Source: Actinomadura litoris (GTDB taxonomy: Bacteria > Actinomycetota > Actinomycetes > Streptosporangiales > Streptosporangiaceae). Taken from it: a stretch of 64,000 nt of DNA. Of this stretch, positions 42,906-51,083 are shown one piece after another. The notes beneath the pieces were generated by a model. It was not told where the DNA came from. It saw only the letters and a program-made list of their open reading frames with translations, and made no database searches. The DNA lies in the NCBI RefSeq assembly GCF_009733595.1, contig NZ_WOFH01000002.1, positions 1 to 64,000 on the forward strand, given 5' to 3'. The first letter of the stretch is position 1. Every line of letters begins with the position of its first letter. A program made the translations under genes and the position numbers.

Positions 42906-45707
42906 ATGACGGAGACGGTGAGCGGCTCGGCGGCACGGCGCGGCAAGGGGGGCCGCAAAGGGCTGAAGGTCGAGCGCATTTTCACCACGCCCGGCGTGCA
43001 TCCGTACGACGAGATGCGCTGGGAGCGTCGTGACGTCGTCATGACCAACTGGCGTGACGGCTCGGTGAACTTCGAGCAGCGCGGGGTGGAGTTCCCCGAC
43101 TTCTGGTCCCTGAACGCCGTCAACATCGTCACGTCCAAGTACTTCCGCGGCGCGGTCGGGACGCCGCAACGCGAGTGGAGCCTCAAGCAGCTCGTCGACC
43201 GGGTCGTCCGGATGTACACCGAGACGGGACTGCGAGAGGGCTATTTCGCCTCTGAAGAGGACGCGGAGATCTTCGACCATGAACTGAAGTACGCGCTGGT
43301 CCACCAGCTGTTCAGCTTCAACTCCCCGGTCTGGTTCAACGTCGGCACCAAGTCCCCGCAGCAGGTCTCGGCGTGTTTCATCCTCTCGGTGGACGACACG
43401 ATGGAGTCGATCCTCGACTGGTACAAGGAAGAGGGCGTCATCTTCAAGGGCGGCTCCGGCGCCGGCCTGAACCTCTCGCGCATCCGCTCCAGCAAGGAAC
43501 TGCTGTCCTCGGGCGGCACCGCGAGCGGACCGGTGTCGTTCATGCGCGGCGCCGACGCGTCCGCCGGGACGATCAAGTCGGGCGGCGCCACCCGCCGGGC
43601 CGCGAAGATGGTCGTCCTGGACGTGGACCACCCCGACGTCGCCGAGTTCATCGAGACCAAGGCGCGCGAGGAGGACAAGATCCGCGCGCTGCGGGACGCC
43701 GGGTTCGACATGGACCTCGGCGGCAAGGACATCGGCAGCGTCCAGTACCAGAACGCCAACAACTCCGTCCGCGTCTCCGACGAGTTCATGCACGCCGTCG
43801 AGGCCGACGGCGACTTCGGGCTGCGCGCCCGGATGACCGGCGAGGTCGTCGAGACCGTCAAGGCCAAGGAGCTGTTCCGGCTCATGGCCAAGGCCGCGTG
43901 GGAGTGCGCCGACCCCGGCATCCAGTACGACGACACGATCAACGCCTGGCACACCAACCCCGAGACCGGCCGGATCACCGCGTCCAACCCGTGCTCGGAG
44001 TACATGAGCCTGGACAACTCCTCCTGCAACCTCGCCAGCATCAACCTGCTGAAGTTCCTCACCGACTCCGGGACGTTCGACGTCGCGCGGTTCGTCAAGC
44101 TCACCGAGCTGATCATCACCGCGATGGACGTCTCGATCACCTTCGCCGACTTCCCCACCGAGAAGATCGCCGAGACGACCCGCGACTACCGGCAGCTCGG
44201 CATCGGCTACGCCAACCTCGGCGCCCTCCTGATGGCGAGCGGCCACGCCTACGACTCCGAGGGCGGACGCTCGCTCGCCGCCGCGATCACCTCGCTGATG
44301 ACGGGCGTCGCCTACCGCCGCTCCGCCGAGATCTCCGCCGTCGTCGGCCCGTACGCGGGCTACGCCCGCAACGCCGAGGGCCACAAGCGGGTCATGCGCA
44401 AGCACGCCGCCGCCAACGACGAGATCCGCACCCTCGACACCGTCGACAAGGCCGTCCACGCCGCCGCCACCAAGCAGTGGCAGGAGTGCCTGAAGCTCGG
44501 CGAGAAGCACGGCTACCGCAACGCCCAGGCGTCCCTGCTCGCGCCGACCGGCACCATCGGGCTGATGATGGACTGCGACACCACCGGCATCGAGCCCGAC
44601 CTCGCGCTGGTGAAGTTCAAGAAGCTCGTCGGCGGCGGCTCCATGCAGATCGTCAACCAGACCGTGCCGCGCGCCCTCGACACGCTCGGCTACCAGCAGG
44701 AGCAGATCGAGGCGATCGTCGAGTTCATCGGCGAGCACGGCCACGTCGTGGACGCCCCCGGCCTGCGCCCCGAGCACTACGAGGTGTTCGACTGCGCGAT
44801 GGGCGAGCGCGCGATCAGTCCGATGGGGCACGTCCGGATGATGGCGGCCACCCAGCCGTTCCTGTCCGGCGCGATCTCCAAGACCGTCAACATGCCCGAG
44901 CAGGCCACCATCGAGGACATCGAGAAGGTGTACTTCGAGGGCTGGAAGCTCGGCCTGAAGGCCCTGGCGATCTACCGCGACAACTGCAAGGTGGGCCAGC
45001 CCCTCTCGGCGGCGGGCAAGAAGGAGGAGCCGAAGGCCGAGGCGCCGGTGGAGACCCGCCCCGTCCGCAGGCGGCTGCCCAAGCAGCGCCCCGCCACCGT
45101 CACCCGCTTCTCCGTCGCGGGCGCCGAGGGTTACATGACCGCCTCGTCCTACCCCGACGACGGCCTCGGCGAGGTCTTCCTCAAGCTCGGCAAGCAGGGC
45201 TCCACCCTCGCCGGCGTGATGGACGCCTTCTCCATGGCGATCTCCATCAGCCTCCAGTACGGCGTCCCGCTGGAGACCTGGGTGGAGAAGTTCACCAACA
45301 TGCGGTTCGAGCCCGCCGGCATGACCGACGACCCCGACATCCGCATGGCCACCTCGGTGATGGACTACATCTTCCGCCGCCTCGCCCTCGACCACCTGCC
45401 CTACGACGAGCGCGCCGCCCTCGGCATCTTCACCGCCGACGAGCGCGCCATGCAGGCCAACGGCGAGGACCCGGGCGCCCAGCCCGCCGAGGACGAGGTC
45501 GACCACGAGACCCTCGCCCAGTCGGCGGAGATCAGCAGGCCGGCCCCGGCCCCGTCCCGCGAGGCGCACTCCTCGATGGAGGTCATCGAGAGCCGCCAGG
45601 GCCGCACCGCCGACGCGCCGCTCTGCCTCACCTGCGGCACCAAGATGCGCCCCGCAGGCAGCTGCTACGTCTGCGAAGGCTGCGGCTCCACCAGCGGCTG
45701 CAGCTGA
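42906..45707 (+). CDS. nrdJ: B12-dependent class II ribonucleotide reductase
   Basis: 933 aa. It has the reductase barrel with FSFNSPVWFNVG, VSACFILSV, the GGSGAGLNLSRIRS loop, NPCSEYMSLDNSSCNLASINL (quoted as NPCSEYMSLDN) and the GAISKTVNMP segment, and a C-terminal Cys-rich tail CLTCGTKMRPAGSC...CEGCGSTSGCS for electron transfer. It makes deoxynucleotides without oxygen using adenosylcobalamin. It lies 123 bases after nrdR, as in Streptomyces nrdRJ. I see no cobalamin riboswitch in the gap. ATG with GAGGGGGAAGG upstream. Confidence 0.98.
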   Translation: MTETVSGSAARRGKGGRKGLKVERIFTTPGVHPYDEMRWERRDVVMTNWRDGSVNFEQRGVEFPDFWSLNAVNIVTSKYFRGAVGTPQREWSLKQLVDRVVRMYTETGLREGYFASEEDAEIFDHELKYALVHQLFSFNSPVWFNVGTKSPQQVSACFILSVDDTMESILDWYKEEGVIFKGGSGAGLNLSRIRSSKELLSSGGTASGPVSFMRGADASAGTIKSGGATRRAAKMVVLDVDHPDVAEFIETKAREEDKIRALRDAGFDMDLGGKDIGSVQYQNANNSVRVSDEFMHAVEADGDFGLRARMTGEVVETVKAKELFRLMAKAAWECADPGIQYDDTINAWHTNPETGRITASNPCSEYMSLDNSSCNLASINLLKFLTDSGTFDVARFVKLTELIITAMDVSITFADFPTEKIAETTRDYRQLGIGYANLGALLMASGHAYDSEGGRSLAAAITSLMTGVAYRRSAEISAVVGPYAGYARNAEGHKRVMRKHAAANDEIRTLDTVDKAVHAAATKQWQECLKLGEKHGYRNAQASLLAPTGTIGLMMDCDTTGIEPDLALVKFKKLVGGGSMQIVNQTVPRALDTLGYQQEQIEAIVEFIGEHGHVVDAPGLRPEHYEVFDCAMGERAISPMGHVRMMAATQPFLSGAISKTVNMPEQATIEDIEKVYFEGWKLGLKALAIYRDNCKVGQPLSAAGKKEEPKAEAPVETRPVRRRLPKQRPATVTRFSVAGAEGYMTASSYPDDGLGEVFLKLGKQGSTLAGVMDAFSMAISISLQYGVPLETWVEKFTNMRFEPAGMTDDPDIRMATSVMDYIFRRLALDHLPYDERAALGIFTADERAMQANGEDPGAQPAEDEVDHETLAQSAEISRPAPAPSREAHSSMEVIESRQGRTADAPLCLTCGTKMRPAGSCYVCEGCGSTSGCS

Positions 45708-45781
45708 GCGGTGCTCCTGACGCCCCGGTCCTAGCCTGACGGCGAGGCCCATGCTTGGACGGGCGTATCAGGCACAGTCCA

Positions 45782-45820
45782 GGAGGGGGCGGCGAGGCAC
45801 TTTGCTTCGCCGCCCCCTCC
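45782..45820 (+). terminator. nrdJ terminator
   Basis: GGAGGGGGCGGCGA and TCGCCGCCCCCTCC, a perfect 14-bp stem with an 11-base loop, 75 bases after the nrdJ stop. Confidence 0.87.
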
Positions 45821-45896
45821 CGGCGCGGATGACCCGAACAATCGAACAGAGTCAACGACGTCGCACGCGCCGCGAGGTCGGGGGAGAGCGCCGGCC

Positions 45897-46628
45897 ATGG
45901 CCTCGGACGAGTACTACATCGTCAGCGCCGTCAAGATCCGGTTCGAGGACGGCGCCGCGGTCTGCGCGGCCGCCCGCTCCGAACTCGCTCGGCTCAAGGA
46001 ACGGCACGGGGACGACACCGAGCTCCAGCGGTTCTTCACCGCCCCACCAGAATCCCCTGCCTCCGCCATGCTCTGGCTCGCCAGCCCGACGCGGCTGAAG
46101 TACCTCTACCCCGGCCTCGATGTCCAGGCGGAAAGCCAGTTCTTCGCCAGAGCGGACGTTCTCAAGCCCATTCCTCCTGCTCACGACCCGCTTGACGCGT
46201 TCTGGGACCAGGCGCGGAGGCAGCTTGATCCACCAGCGCCGCCCTCAGACACCCCTACGATGCGCTTCGTCGGCACCTCCGAAGACTCCGACACCTTCAC
46301 CGTCGGGCTCGCCGAGCAGCCCGATGGCGGTGGCCAGTGCCTGCTCTTCATGGGCCCGCTCGCAGATGATCCGGACGCCGAGACCTACTGCCTTTCCACC
46401 GAATCCGCAGCCACCCGCTATGGAGGAGTACGTGAGTGCGTCCTGGAGGACGACCTCCTGCGGATCAAGCTGTCCAGGGCTGCGGCACGAGAACTCGGCA
46501 TCGGTCCAGAACTCGCCATCACGCTTGAGTTCGCCGAGGCGACCGCTCTCGAAGAACTACGGGACGGACTGCGCCGGGTACTCGCCTCAGGCCCCCGGCG
46601 CAACCGTCCCAAGCGGCTGGAACTCTAG
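45897..46628 (+). CDS. two-part protein with Imm10-like C-terminal domain
   Basis: 243 aa, soluble and acidic. The first 110 residues (YYIVSAVKIRFEDGAAVCAAARSEL, quoted as YYIVSAVKIRF) are unfamiliar. The last 120 have the pattern of immunity protein family Imm10: DSDTFTVGLAEQPDGGG, LLFMG, AETYCLST, ATRYGGVRECVLEDDLLRIKL (quoted as YGGVRECVLEDDLLRI). Imm10 proteins neutralise toxins of polymorphic toxin systems, but no toxin gene is adjacent. Lower GC codons than nrdJ suggest acquisition. Confidence 0.68.
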   Translation: MASDEYYIVSAVKIRFEDGAAVCAAARSELARLKERHGDDTELQRFFTAPPESPASAMLWLASPTRLKYLYPGLDVQAESQFFARADVLKPIPPAHDPLDAFWDQARRQLDPPAPPSDTPTMRFVGTSEDSDTFTVGLAEQPDGGGQCLLFMGPLADDPDAETYCLSTESAATRYGGVRECVLEDDLLRIKLSRAAARELGIGPELAITLEFAEATALEELRDGLRRVLASGPRRNRPKRLEL

Positions 46629-46982
46629 GCAGTAGCGCGGCCGGCGCCCTGCCTCCGGTGGGCCTAGAGACCGGCCCTCGCGCGGGGCCGCCCCACGATC
46701 TCGCCTGCGAGTTCGACGGCCGAGCGCCGGACCGCCGGGTTCGTGCGCTGGGGTAAGGGCGGCCAGGGCCGGCAACGCCGCGACGCCCGCCACGCATGTG
46801 CTCCCCTGGTGCCAGGAGTGTCCATAGCCCGTCCCAGGCGTCCTTGGCTCCGGTCTCCGCCGCGTCGAGGCGAACTGGGCTGCCGTGTGCGGGCCCGTGG
46901 ACACCTAGCGAACACGCCCAATCGATCACCTCCGAGTTAGCACGACCGGGACGGTCGGTCGGCCGGGAGAGTCTGTGGCGCC
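46629..46982. other. intergenic region with decayed gene
   Basis: 354 bases between the Imm10-like gene and the GntR operators. It contains a broken minus-strand HEAT-like coding fragment and nothing else I can name. Confidence 0.45.
46665..46930 (-). pseudogene. frameshifted remnant of a HEAT-like protein
   Basis: Three overlapping minus-strand frames read as one protein if frameshifts are allowed: DAAETGAKDAWDGLW, then SWHQGSTCVAGVAALPALAAL, then RTNPAVRRSAVELAGEIVGR ending in a stop. The HQGSxxxAGVAALPALAAL step followed by a helical segment is the pattern of actinobacterial HEAT-like proteins often found in immunity loci. No single frame is intact and no start is clear. Confidence 0.45.
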
Positions 46983-47030
46983 TTTGTATGCAATGTATGC
47001 TTTGTATGCAATGTATGCTTTGTATGCAAT
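46983..47030. promoter_or_regulatory. GntR operator array, 18-bp direct repeats
   Basis: TTTGTATGCAATGTATGC occurs twice in perfect tandem (46983-47000 and 47001-47018), followed by a 12-bp partial copy TTTGTATGCAAT to 47030. Each unit contains TTGTATGCAA, an inverted repeat like GntR/FadR-family operators. The array ends immediately before the RBS of the GntR gene. Confidence 0.78.
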
Positions 47031-47040
47031 GGAGGTGGGC

Positions 47041-47667
47041 ATGCAGGTCGACACGGTCTACCGGAGACTGCGGGGGCTGATCGTCGCGGGTGAGTACTCG
47101 CCCGGCGAGCGGCTCACGGAGGTGGCGGTGAGCGAGGCGCTCGCCGTGAGCCGGACGCCCGTCCGGGAGGCGCTGCGGCGTTTGGAGAGCGACGGCCTGG
47201 TCCTCGGCGCCGGACGCGGCGTCGTCGTGGAGGTCATGACGCCGGAGAGCCTGGACCACGCCTACGAGGTGCGGGCGGCGCTGGAGGCGCTCACCGCCGA
47301 GCTGGCCGCGGACCGGCGGCGGGCCGGGCGGATCGCCCCGGCCGCGCTGGCCGACCTGGAGCGGGACGCGGCGCACCTGGAAGAGGTGACCGCCGCGGGG
47401 GAGCTGGATCGCGCGATCGAGTTGAACCGCCGGTTCCATCGGGGGATCGCCGAGCTGGCGGGCAACCCGATCGCGCTGGAGAGCCTCGAACGGCTGTGGG
47501 ATCGGATCATCGTCTCCACGCGGGCGTCGCTCGTGCGTCCGGAACGTCCGGAGACGGTCTCGGGTGAGCACCGGGAACTGCTGGGGGCGATCGCCGACGG
47601 CGACCGTGTCCGGGCGGGACGGATCGCCGGTGACCATGCACGTGCCACCAGGGCGACCCTGGAATAG
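47041..47667 (+). CDS. GntR family regulator (FadR/VanR type)
   Basis: 208 aa. A winged helix (VYRRLRGLIVAGEYSPGERL, VAVSEALAVSRTPVREALRRLE) is followed by a helical FCD effector domain with metal-ligand-type residues (RRFHRGIAELAGN, EHRELLGAI). I chose ATG 47041 with GGAGGT just upstream; upstream in-frame codons would only translate the operator repeats. It is followed 17 bases later by the OsmC gene, which it probably regulates together with itself. Confidence 0.9.
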   Translation: MQVDTVYRRLRGLIVAGEYSPGERLTEVAVSEALAVSRTPVREALRRLESDGLVLGAGRGVVVEVMTPESLDHAYEVRAALEALTAELAADRRRAGRIAPAALADLERDAAHLEEVTAAGELDRAIELNRRFHRGIAELAGNPIALESLERLWDRIIVSTRASLVRPERPETVSGEHRELLGAIADGDRVRAGRIAGDHARATRATLE

Positions 47668-47684
47668 CTGAGAAGGGCTGCGGG

Positions 47685-48149
47685 ATGTCGAAGACCCACC
47701 ACTACGAAGTGTCCGTGACCTGGACCGGAAACACCGGTGCGGGAACGAGCTCCTACCGCGCTTTCGAGCGAGCCCACGAGGTCGAAGTCGAAGGAAAGCC
47801 GTTGATCCCGGGGAGTTCCGACCCTGCTTTTCGGGGTGACCCGGCGCGGTGGAACCCCGAGGAACTGCTCGTCGCGTCGCTGTCGCAGTGCCACATGCTG
47901 TGGTTCCTGCATTTGTGCGCAATGGAGAAGGTCGTGGTCACCTCCTATGTCGACAAGCCCTACGGGACCATGGCCGAGACCCCGGACGGTGGGGGGCGGT
48001 TCGAGGAGGTCGTCCTGCGTCCCCGCGTGGGCTTGGCGGACTCCGAGAAGGCCGACCAGGTCGGCAGGCTGCACGGACGTGCCCACGAATTGTGCTTCAT
48101 CGCGAACTCGGTGAACTTTCCCGTCCGGCATGAGCCGGTCGTCGAGTAG
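47685..48149 (+). CDS. OsmC/Ohr family peroxidase
   Basis: 154 aa. Two conserved cysteines, Cys69 in RWNPEELLVASLSQCHMLW (quoted as ELLVASLSQCHMLW) and a later Cys in HELCFIANSVNFPV, are the redox pair of OsmC/Ohr proteins, which reduce organic hydroperoxides. The family's Arg/Glu partners are probably in the N-terminal part. It is in a probable operon with the GntR regulator. Confidence 0.9.
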   Translation: MSKTHHYEVSVTWTGNTGAGTSSYRAFERAHEVEVEGKPLIPGSSDPAFRGDPARWNPEELLVASLSQCHMLWFLHLCAMEKVVVTSYVDKPYGTMAETPDGGGRFEEVVLRPRVGLADSEKADQVGRLHGRAHELCFIANSVNFPVRHEPVVE

Positions 48150-48275
48150 GCGCTCCGCTTGTAACGATGGTTGATGGGGTGCGCGCTCGCGGCGTCGGGA
48201 CGATTCGGCGCGGCGACGGTGTCCGGCTTGCTGAGATCCGCGGCATCGCGTTGGACTCCTGTTGCGGCTTCGGGT

Positions 48276-48962
48276 TCACCACGGGACGGTCTCGCCGTGC
48301 CGGTCCAGGAATTGCAGGCCCGGGGCGCCCGCCTGCGCTTCGAGGACGTCGACCACGGCCGGGATGCTCTCCTGTGGAATGAGCGGCGCGTCGAACCCGC
48401 CGAGCCGGGTCTGGTTGTGGCCGGGGTCGATGAGCAGCTTGGTGTGGCCGTCGTCAGCATGGCGGGTGGCGTAACTGCGCATCAGTTGGTTGAGCGCGGT
48501 CTTGCTGGCCTTGTACAGCTCGTATCCGTCCTCGGTGTTCCGCGAGATGCTGCCCTGCTCGGAGGACATGACCGCGACGGTCCCGGCGGGGGCGACGAGG
48601 TCGCGGAGGGCTTCGAGCGTGCGCAGCGGGCTCAGCGCGTTGGTGACCATCACCTCGGTGAACATCTCGGTCGGCACCTCGTTGATCGGCAGGTCGCCCC
48701 GGTCGATCGCGGCGTTGACGAAGAGCAGGTCCAGCCGGTGGCCGTCCAGGCGATCGCGCAGAGCGGTCACCTGCTCGGCGCTCGTCATCTCCAGCGACTC
48801 GACTTCGAGCATTCCGTTCCAGGCGTCGGCGCGGTCTTGCAGCTCGCCGCCGAGCCGGCGCGTCGTGGCGATGACCCGCCAGCCGCGCCGCGCGAGTTCG
48901 TCGGCGAGGATGAGTCCAAGGCCCTGGGAGGCTCCGATGATGAGGGCTTGACGGTCGGACAC
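48276..48962 (-). CDS. SDR family oxidoreductase
   Basis: 228 aa. Rossmann motif GASQGLG (residues 9-15), NAA in place of NNAG, SSEQGS and YELYKASK as active site with Tyr and Lys. It resembles C-factor/CsgA-like SDRs. GTG 48962 is chosen because AAGGAG lies six bases upstream; an ATG 15 bases earlier is less likely. It is divergent from a TetR gene with a 20-bp palindrome between, so it is probably that repressor's target. Confidence 0.88.
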   Translation of the reverse strand: MSDRQALIIGASQGLGLILADELARRGWRVIATTRRLGGELQDRADAWNGMLEVESLEMTSAEQVTALRDRLDGHRLDLLFVNAAIDRGDLPINEVPTEMFTEVMVTNALSPLRTLEALRDLVAPAGTVAVMSSEQGSISRNTEDGYELYKASKTALNQLMRSYATRHADDGHTKLLIDPGHNQTRLGGFDAPLIPQESIPAVVDVLEAQAGAPGLQFLDRHGETVPW

Positions 48963-48994
48963 GGGTCGCTCCTTCATGGTGGGAGTCCTTAGAG

Positions 48995-49014
48995 TAGACG
49001 CGACGTTGCGTCTA
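48995..49014. promoter_or_regulatory. TetR operator
   Basis: TAGACGCGACGTTGCGTCTA, 18 of 20 positions symmetric with perfect 7-bp arms. It lies between the SDR gene (start 48962) and the -10 of the TetR gene at 49040. Confidence 0.78.
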
Positions 49015-49039
49015 AACAAATCGGTGAAGCGGCTGGCGG

Positions 49040-49045
49040 TATGGT
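49040..49045 (+). promoter_or_regulatory. -10 element of TetR gene (leaderless)
   Basis: TATGGT with seven bases to ATG 49053. Confidence 0.5.
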
Positions 49046-49052
49046 GTCTCGC

Positions 49053-49652
49053 ATGCCCGCCACGAGCTCTCAGCCCCGCCGGCCGCGCTCCGGGAGCCGT
49101 CGCGACGAGGCCGCGCGCCTGGCCGTGCTCCACGCCGCGGACGATCTGCTCGTCGAGCGCGGCTTCGGCGCCCTGACCATCGAGGCGATCGCCCGCCGCG
49201 CCGGTGTCGCCAAGCAGACGATCTACCGCTGGTGGCCCTCGAAGGTCGAGATCCTCCTCGACACGCTCATCGAGGACAGCGAGAAGCGCATCCCGGTCCC
49301 GGCCGAGCCGCCCACGCTGGAGAGCGTCCGCGGCTACCTGCGCGGCTTCGCGCGCTTCCTCACCCGCGACCCCGCCGGCAAGGTTCTGCTCGCGCTCATC
49401 GCCCAGGCGCAGCACGACCCCGACACGGCCAAGAGCTTCCACGCGCGCTACTTCGGGCCGCGCCGCGGCCACGAACGCGACATGATCGCGCGGGGGATCG
49501 ACGCGGGGGAGTTCGCGCCGAGACTCGGCCCCGACGCCACGATGGACGCGCTCGTCGGCCCGATCGTGCACCGCGCGCTGACCGGTTCGAGCATCCCGCG
49601 CGACCTGGTGGACACCCTCGTCGAGGACCTGCTCACGCCCCGCTCAGACTGA
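49053..49652 (+). CDS. TetR family regulator
   Basis: 199 aa from ATG 49053. HTH: LTIEAIARRAGVAKQTIYRWW (quoted as IEAIARRAGVAKQTIYRWW) then PSKVEILLDTL. The C-terminal domain carries the TetR_C-type GPIVHRALTG. Start at 49041 is in frame but would place the -10 inside the gene. It divergently faces the SDR gene and a palindromic operator. Confidence 0.9.
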   Translation: MPATSSQPRRPRSGSRRDEAARLAVLHAADDLLVERGFGALTIEAIARRAGVAKQTIYRWWPSKVEILLDTLIEDSEKRIPVPAEPPTLESVRGYLRGFARFLTRDPAGKVLLALIAQAQHDPDTAKSFHARYFGPRRGHERDMIARGIDAGEFAPRLGPDATMDALVGPIVHRALTGSSIPRDLVDTLVEDLLTPRSD

Positions 49653-49716
49653 ACCCCAGCCCCGCCACCCCAAGGCCCACAAGCCGCTCGCCCCCCCAAG
49701 CACACTCCCCACCCCG

Positions 49717-49743
49717 CGTTCCCTGGTCCCCGTTCCCTGGTCC
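49717..49743. repeat. 14-bp tandem repeat, two copies
   Basis: CGTTCCCTGGTCC occurs at 49717 and 49731, 14 bp apart, leading into the next array. Confidence 0.6.
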
Positions 49744-49748
49744 GCGGC

Positions 49749-49826
49749 CCCCGGCCTCCGTCCCCGGCCTCCGTCCCCGGCCTCCGTCCCCGGCCTCCGT
49801 CCCCGGCCTCCGTCCCCGGCCTCCGT
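49749..49826. repeat. 13-bp tandem repeat, six perfect copies
   Basis: CCCCGGCCTCCGT repeated six times without mismatch, then a degenerate seventh copy. Confidence 0.95.
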
Positions 49827-49882
49827 CCCCGGTCCGCGTTCCCCGGCCCGATACCGGGCGCTGGTCGCCAGTCCGCGTTCCC

Positions 49883-49947
49883 GGTCCGTGGTCTCGGTCC
49901 GTGGTCTCGGTCCGTGGTCTCGGTCCGTGGTCTCGGTTCGTGGTCTC
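49883..49947. repeat. 13-bp tandem repeat, five copies
   Basis: GGTCCGTGGTCTC repeated four times perfectly, with one mismatch in the fifth copy and a broken sixth. Different unit from the array at 49749 but the same period. Confidence 0.93.
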
Positions 49948-49987
49948 GGTCCGATCTCGGGTGCCGGTTTCAGTTAGCCAGGTGGTT

Positions 49988-50138
49988 TTCGTTCCTTTCA
50001 GGTCGGTCTTGGCGCCGGACGCTTGGCGCGCGCGGTGGCGGGGGTGCCTTCGCTCCTATCAGGTCGTTCTCGACGCGCGCGTGAGACTGGCAAGGCATCC
50101 GCTGGCTCGTTGTCTTTGCTCCTGGCAGGTCGCTCTCG
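49988..50138. repeat. three spaced degenerate repeats
   Basis: Copies at 49988-50011, 50049-50072 and 50115-50138 share the core TTYGYTCCTNNCAGGTCGNT, starting 61 and 66 bp apart. Meaning unknown. Confidence 0.55.
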
Positions 50139-50241
50139 CTGGCAGCATCCTCGGAAGCAAGCGGCTGTGCACCTGCCGCTTTGATCAGGTGGCGCCGCGC
50201 CGGGCGGTCCTGTCAACGTCGGCGTTGCGCTGGTCGCGTGG

Positions 50242-50796
50242 CTACGTGTCGCGGGGGTGGTCGGGGGCGAGCCAGTCGGTCGCGGACGTCACCTCCCGTG
50301 CGATGTCCGTCACCGGTCGCCCGTCGGTCGCCACGCGGACGGTCTGGGCGGAGACCTGGCGGTCCAGGAGCCGCGCCTTGCGGATGCCGCCCCGCAGTTC
50401 CTGCTCCAGCTCCGAGCCGATCTCCCGGCCCAGCAGGCGCTCGCGGGCCGTGTCGTCGGACGCGGTCAGCAGCACTCGTATGATCCGAGCACCGGGCCCG
50501 AGGGCGCGCTGGAACATGGGTGTCGTCTCGGGAAGGACGCTGAGGGTGTTGGTGTAGATCAGGCGGCGGTAGCCGCGCTCGGCGAAGTTCGCCCAGACCG
50601 CGGCCAGGTTGCTCTCGGTGATCTTCGCGCGATCGGGGTCTCCGTCCGGTGCCGGGTGCACCTTCCCCATGAAGTCGCCCTCGACGATCGCGTGGGGGAC
50701 GGCCGCGGCGCGCAGCAGGGCCGAGACCTCCCATCCCACCGTCGTCTTGCCGACACCCGCCCGGCCTCCGATGAGCAGTACCTCCGCATGATCCAT
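50242..50796 (-). CDS. P-loop kinase-like protein
   Basis: 184 aa. Walker A GGRAGVGKTT at about residues 10-19; a middle DFMGK-type element (IVEGDFMGKVHP) and a LID-like RLLGREIGSELEQELR region give it the shape of small nucleoside or adenylylsulfate-type kinases. The substrate is unknown and no partner genes are near. ATG 50796; the upstream region has no strong RBS. Confidence 0.72.
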   Translation of the reverse strand: MDHAEVLLIGGRAGVGKTTVGWEVSALLRAAAVPHAIVEGDFMGKVHPAPDGDPDRAKITESNLAAVWANFAERGYRRLIYTNTLSVLPETTPMFQRALGPGARIIRVLLTASDDTARERLLGREIGSELEQELRGGIRKARLLDRQVSAQTVRVATDGRPVTDIAREVTSATDWLAPDHPRDT

Positions 50797-51083
50797 CAGG
50801 GCAGCGTGGCAGTCGGGGAGCGGCGCGCGCGAGCCGATTTCGGTCTGGGCGCTGATCGCCGGCTCGCCGGCCCGGCCAGGAGTGGGAGGGGTGTTCGGCC
50901 GGCCTGGCGGGTGCTGGGAGTTGGGGTGGTGTCGGGTGTGAGCCCTTGTTTTCGGGGTGTAGGGGGGCGTGTCGGTGTTCAGGGCCGGTCGAGGGGCCGT
51001 TTCGGGGGGGCGAGGGAACCGGGGGCGGTGCTGGGCGGGGGGGGCGGAGTCGGTGGGGGAGTGGCGGGGTTTGAGGTGGTGTG

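Larger units (their letters stand above)
49653..50241. other. intergenic region with repeat arrays
   Basis: 589 bases with no gene. It holds three kinds of 13-14-bp tandem repeats (49717-49947) and three spaced degenerate 24-bp repeats (49988-50138). Confidence 0.55.

Noticed and set aside
46975..47040. N-terminal extension MYALYAMYALYAM of the GntR protein
   Set aside because: It only translates the 18-bp operator repeats; ATG 47041 has a proper RBS.
49749..49947. CRISPR array
   Set aside because: Repeats are contiguous 13-bp units without spacers, and no cas genes are near.
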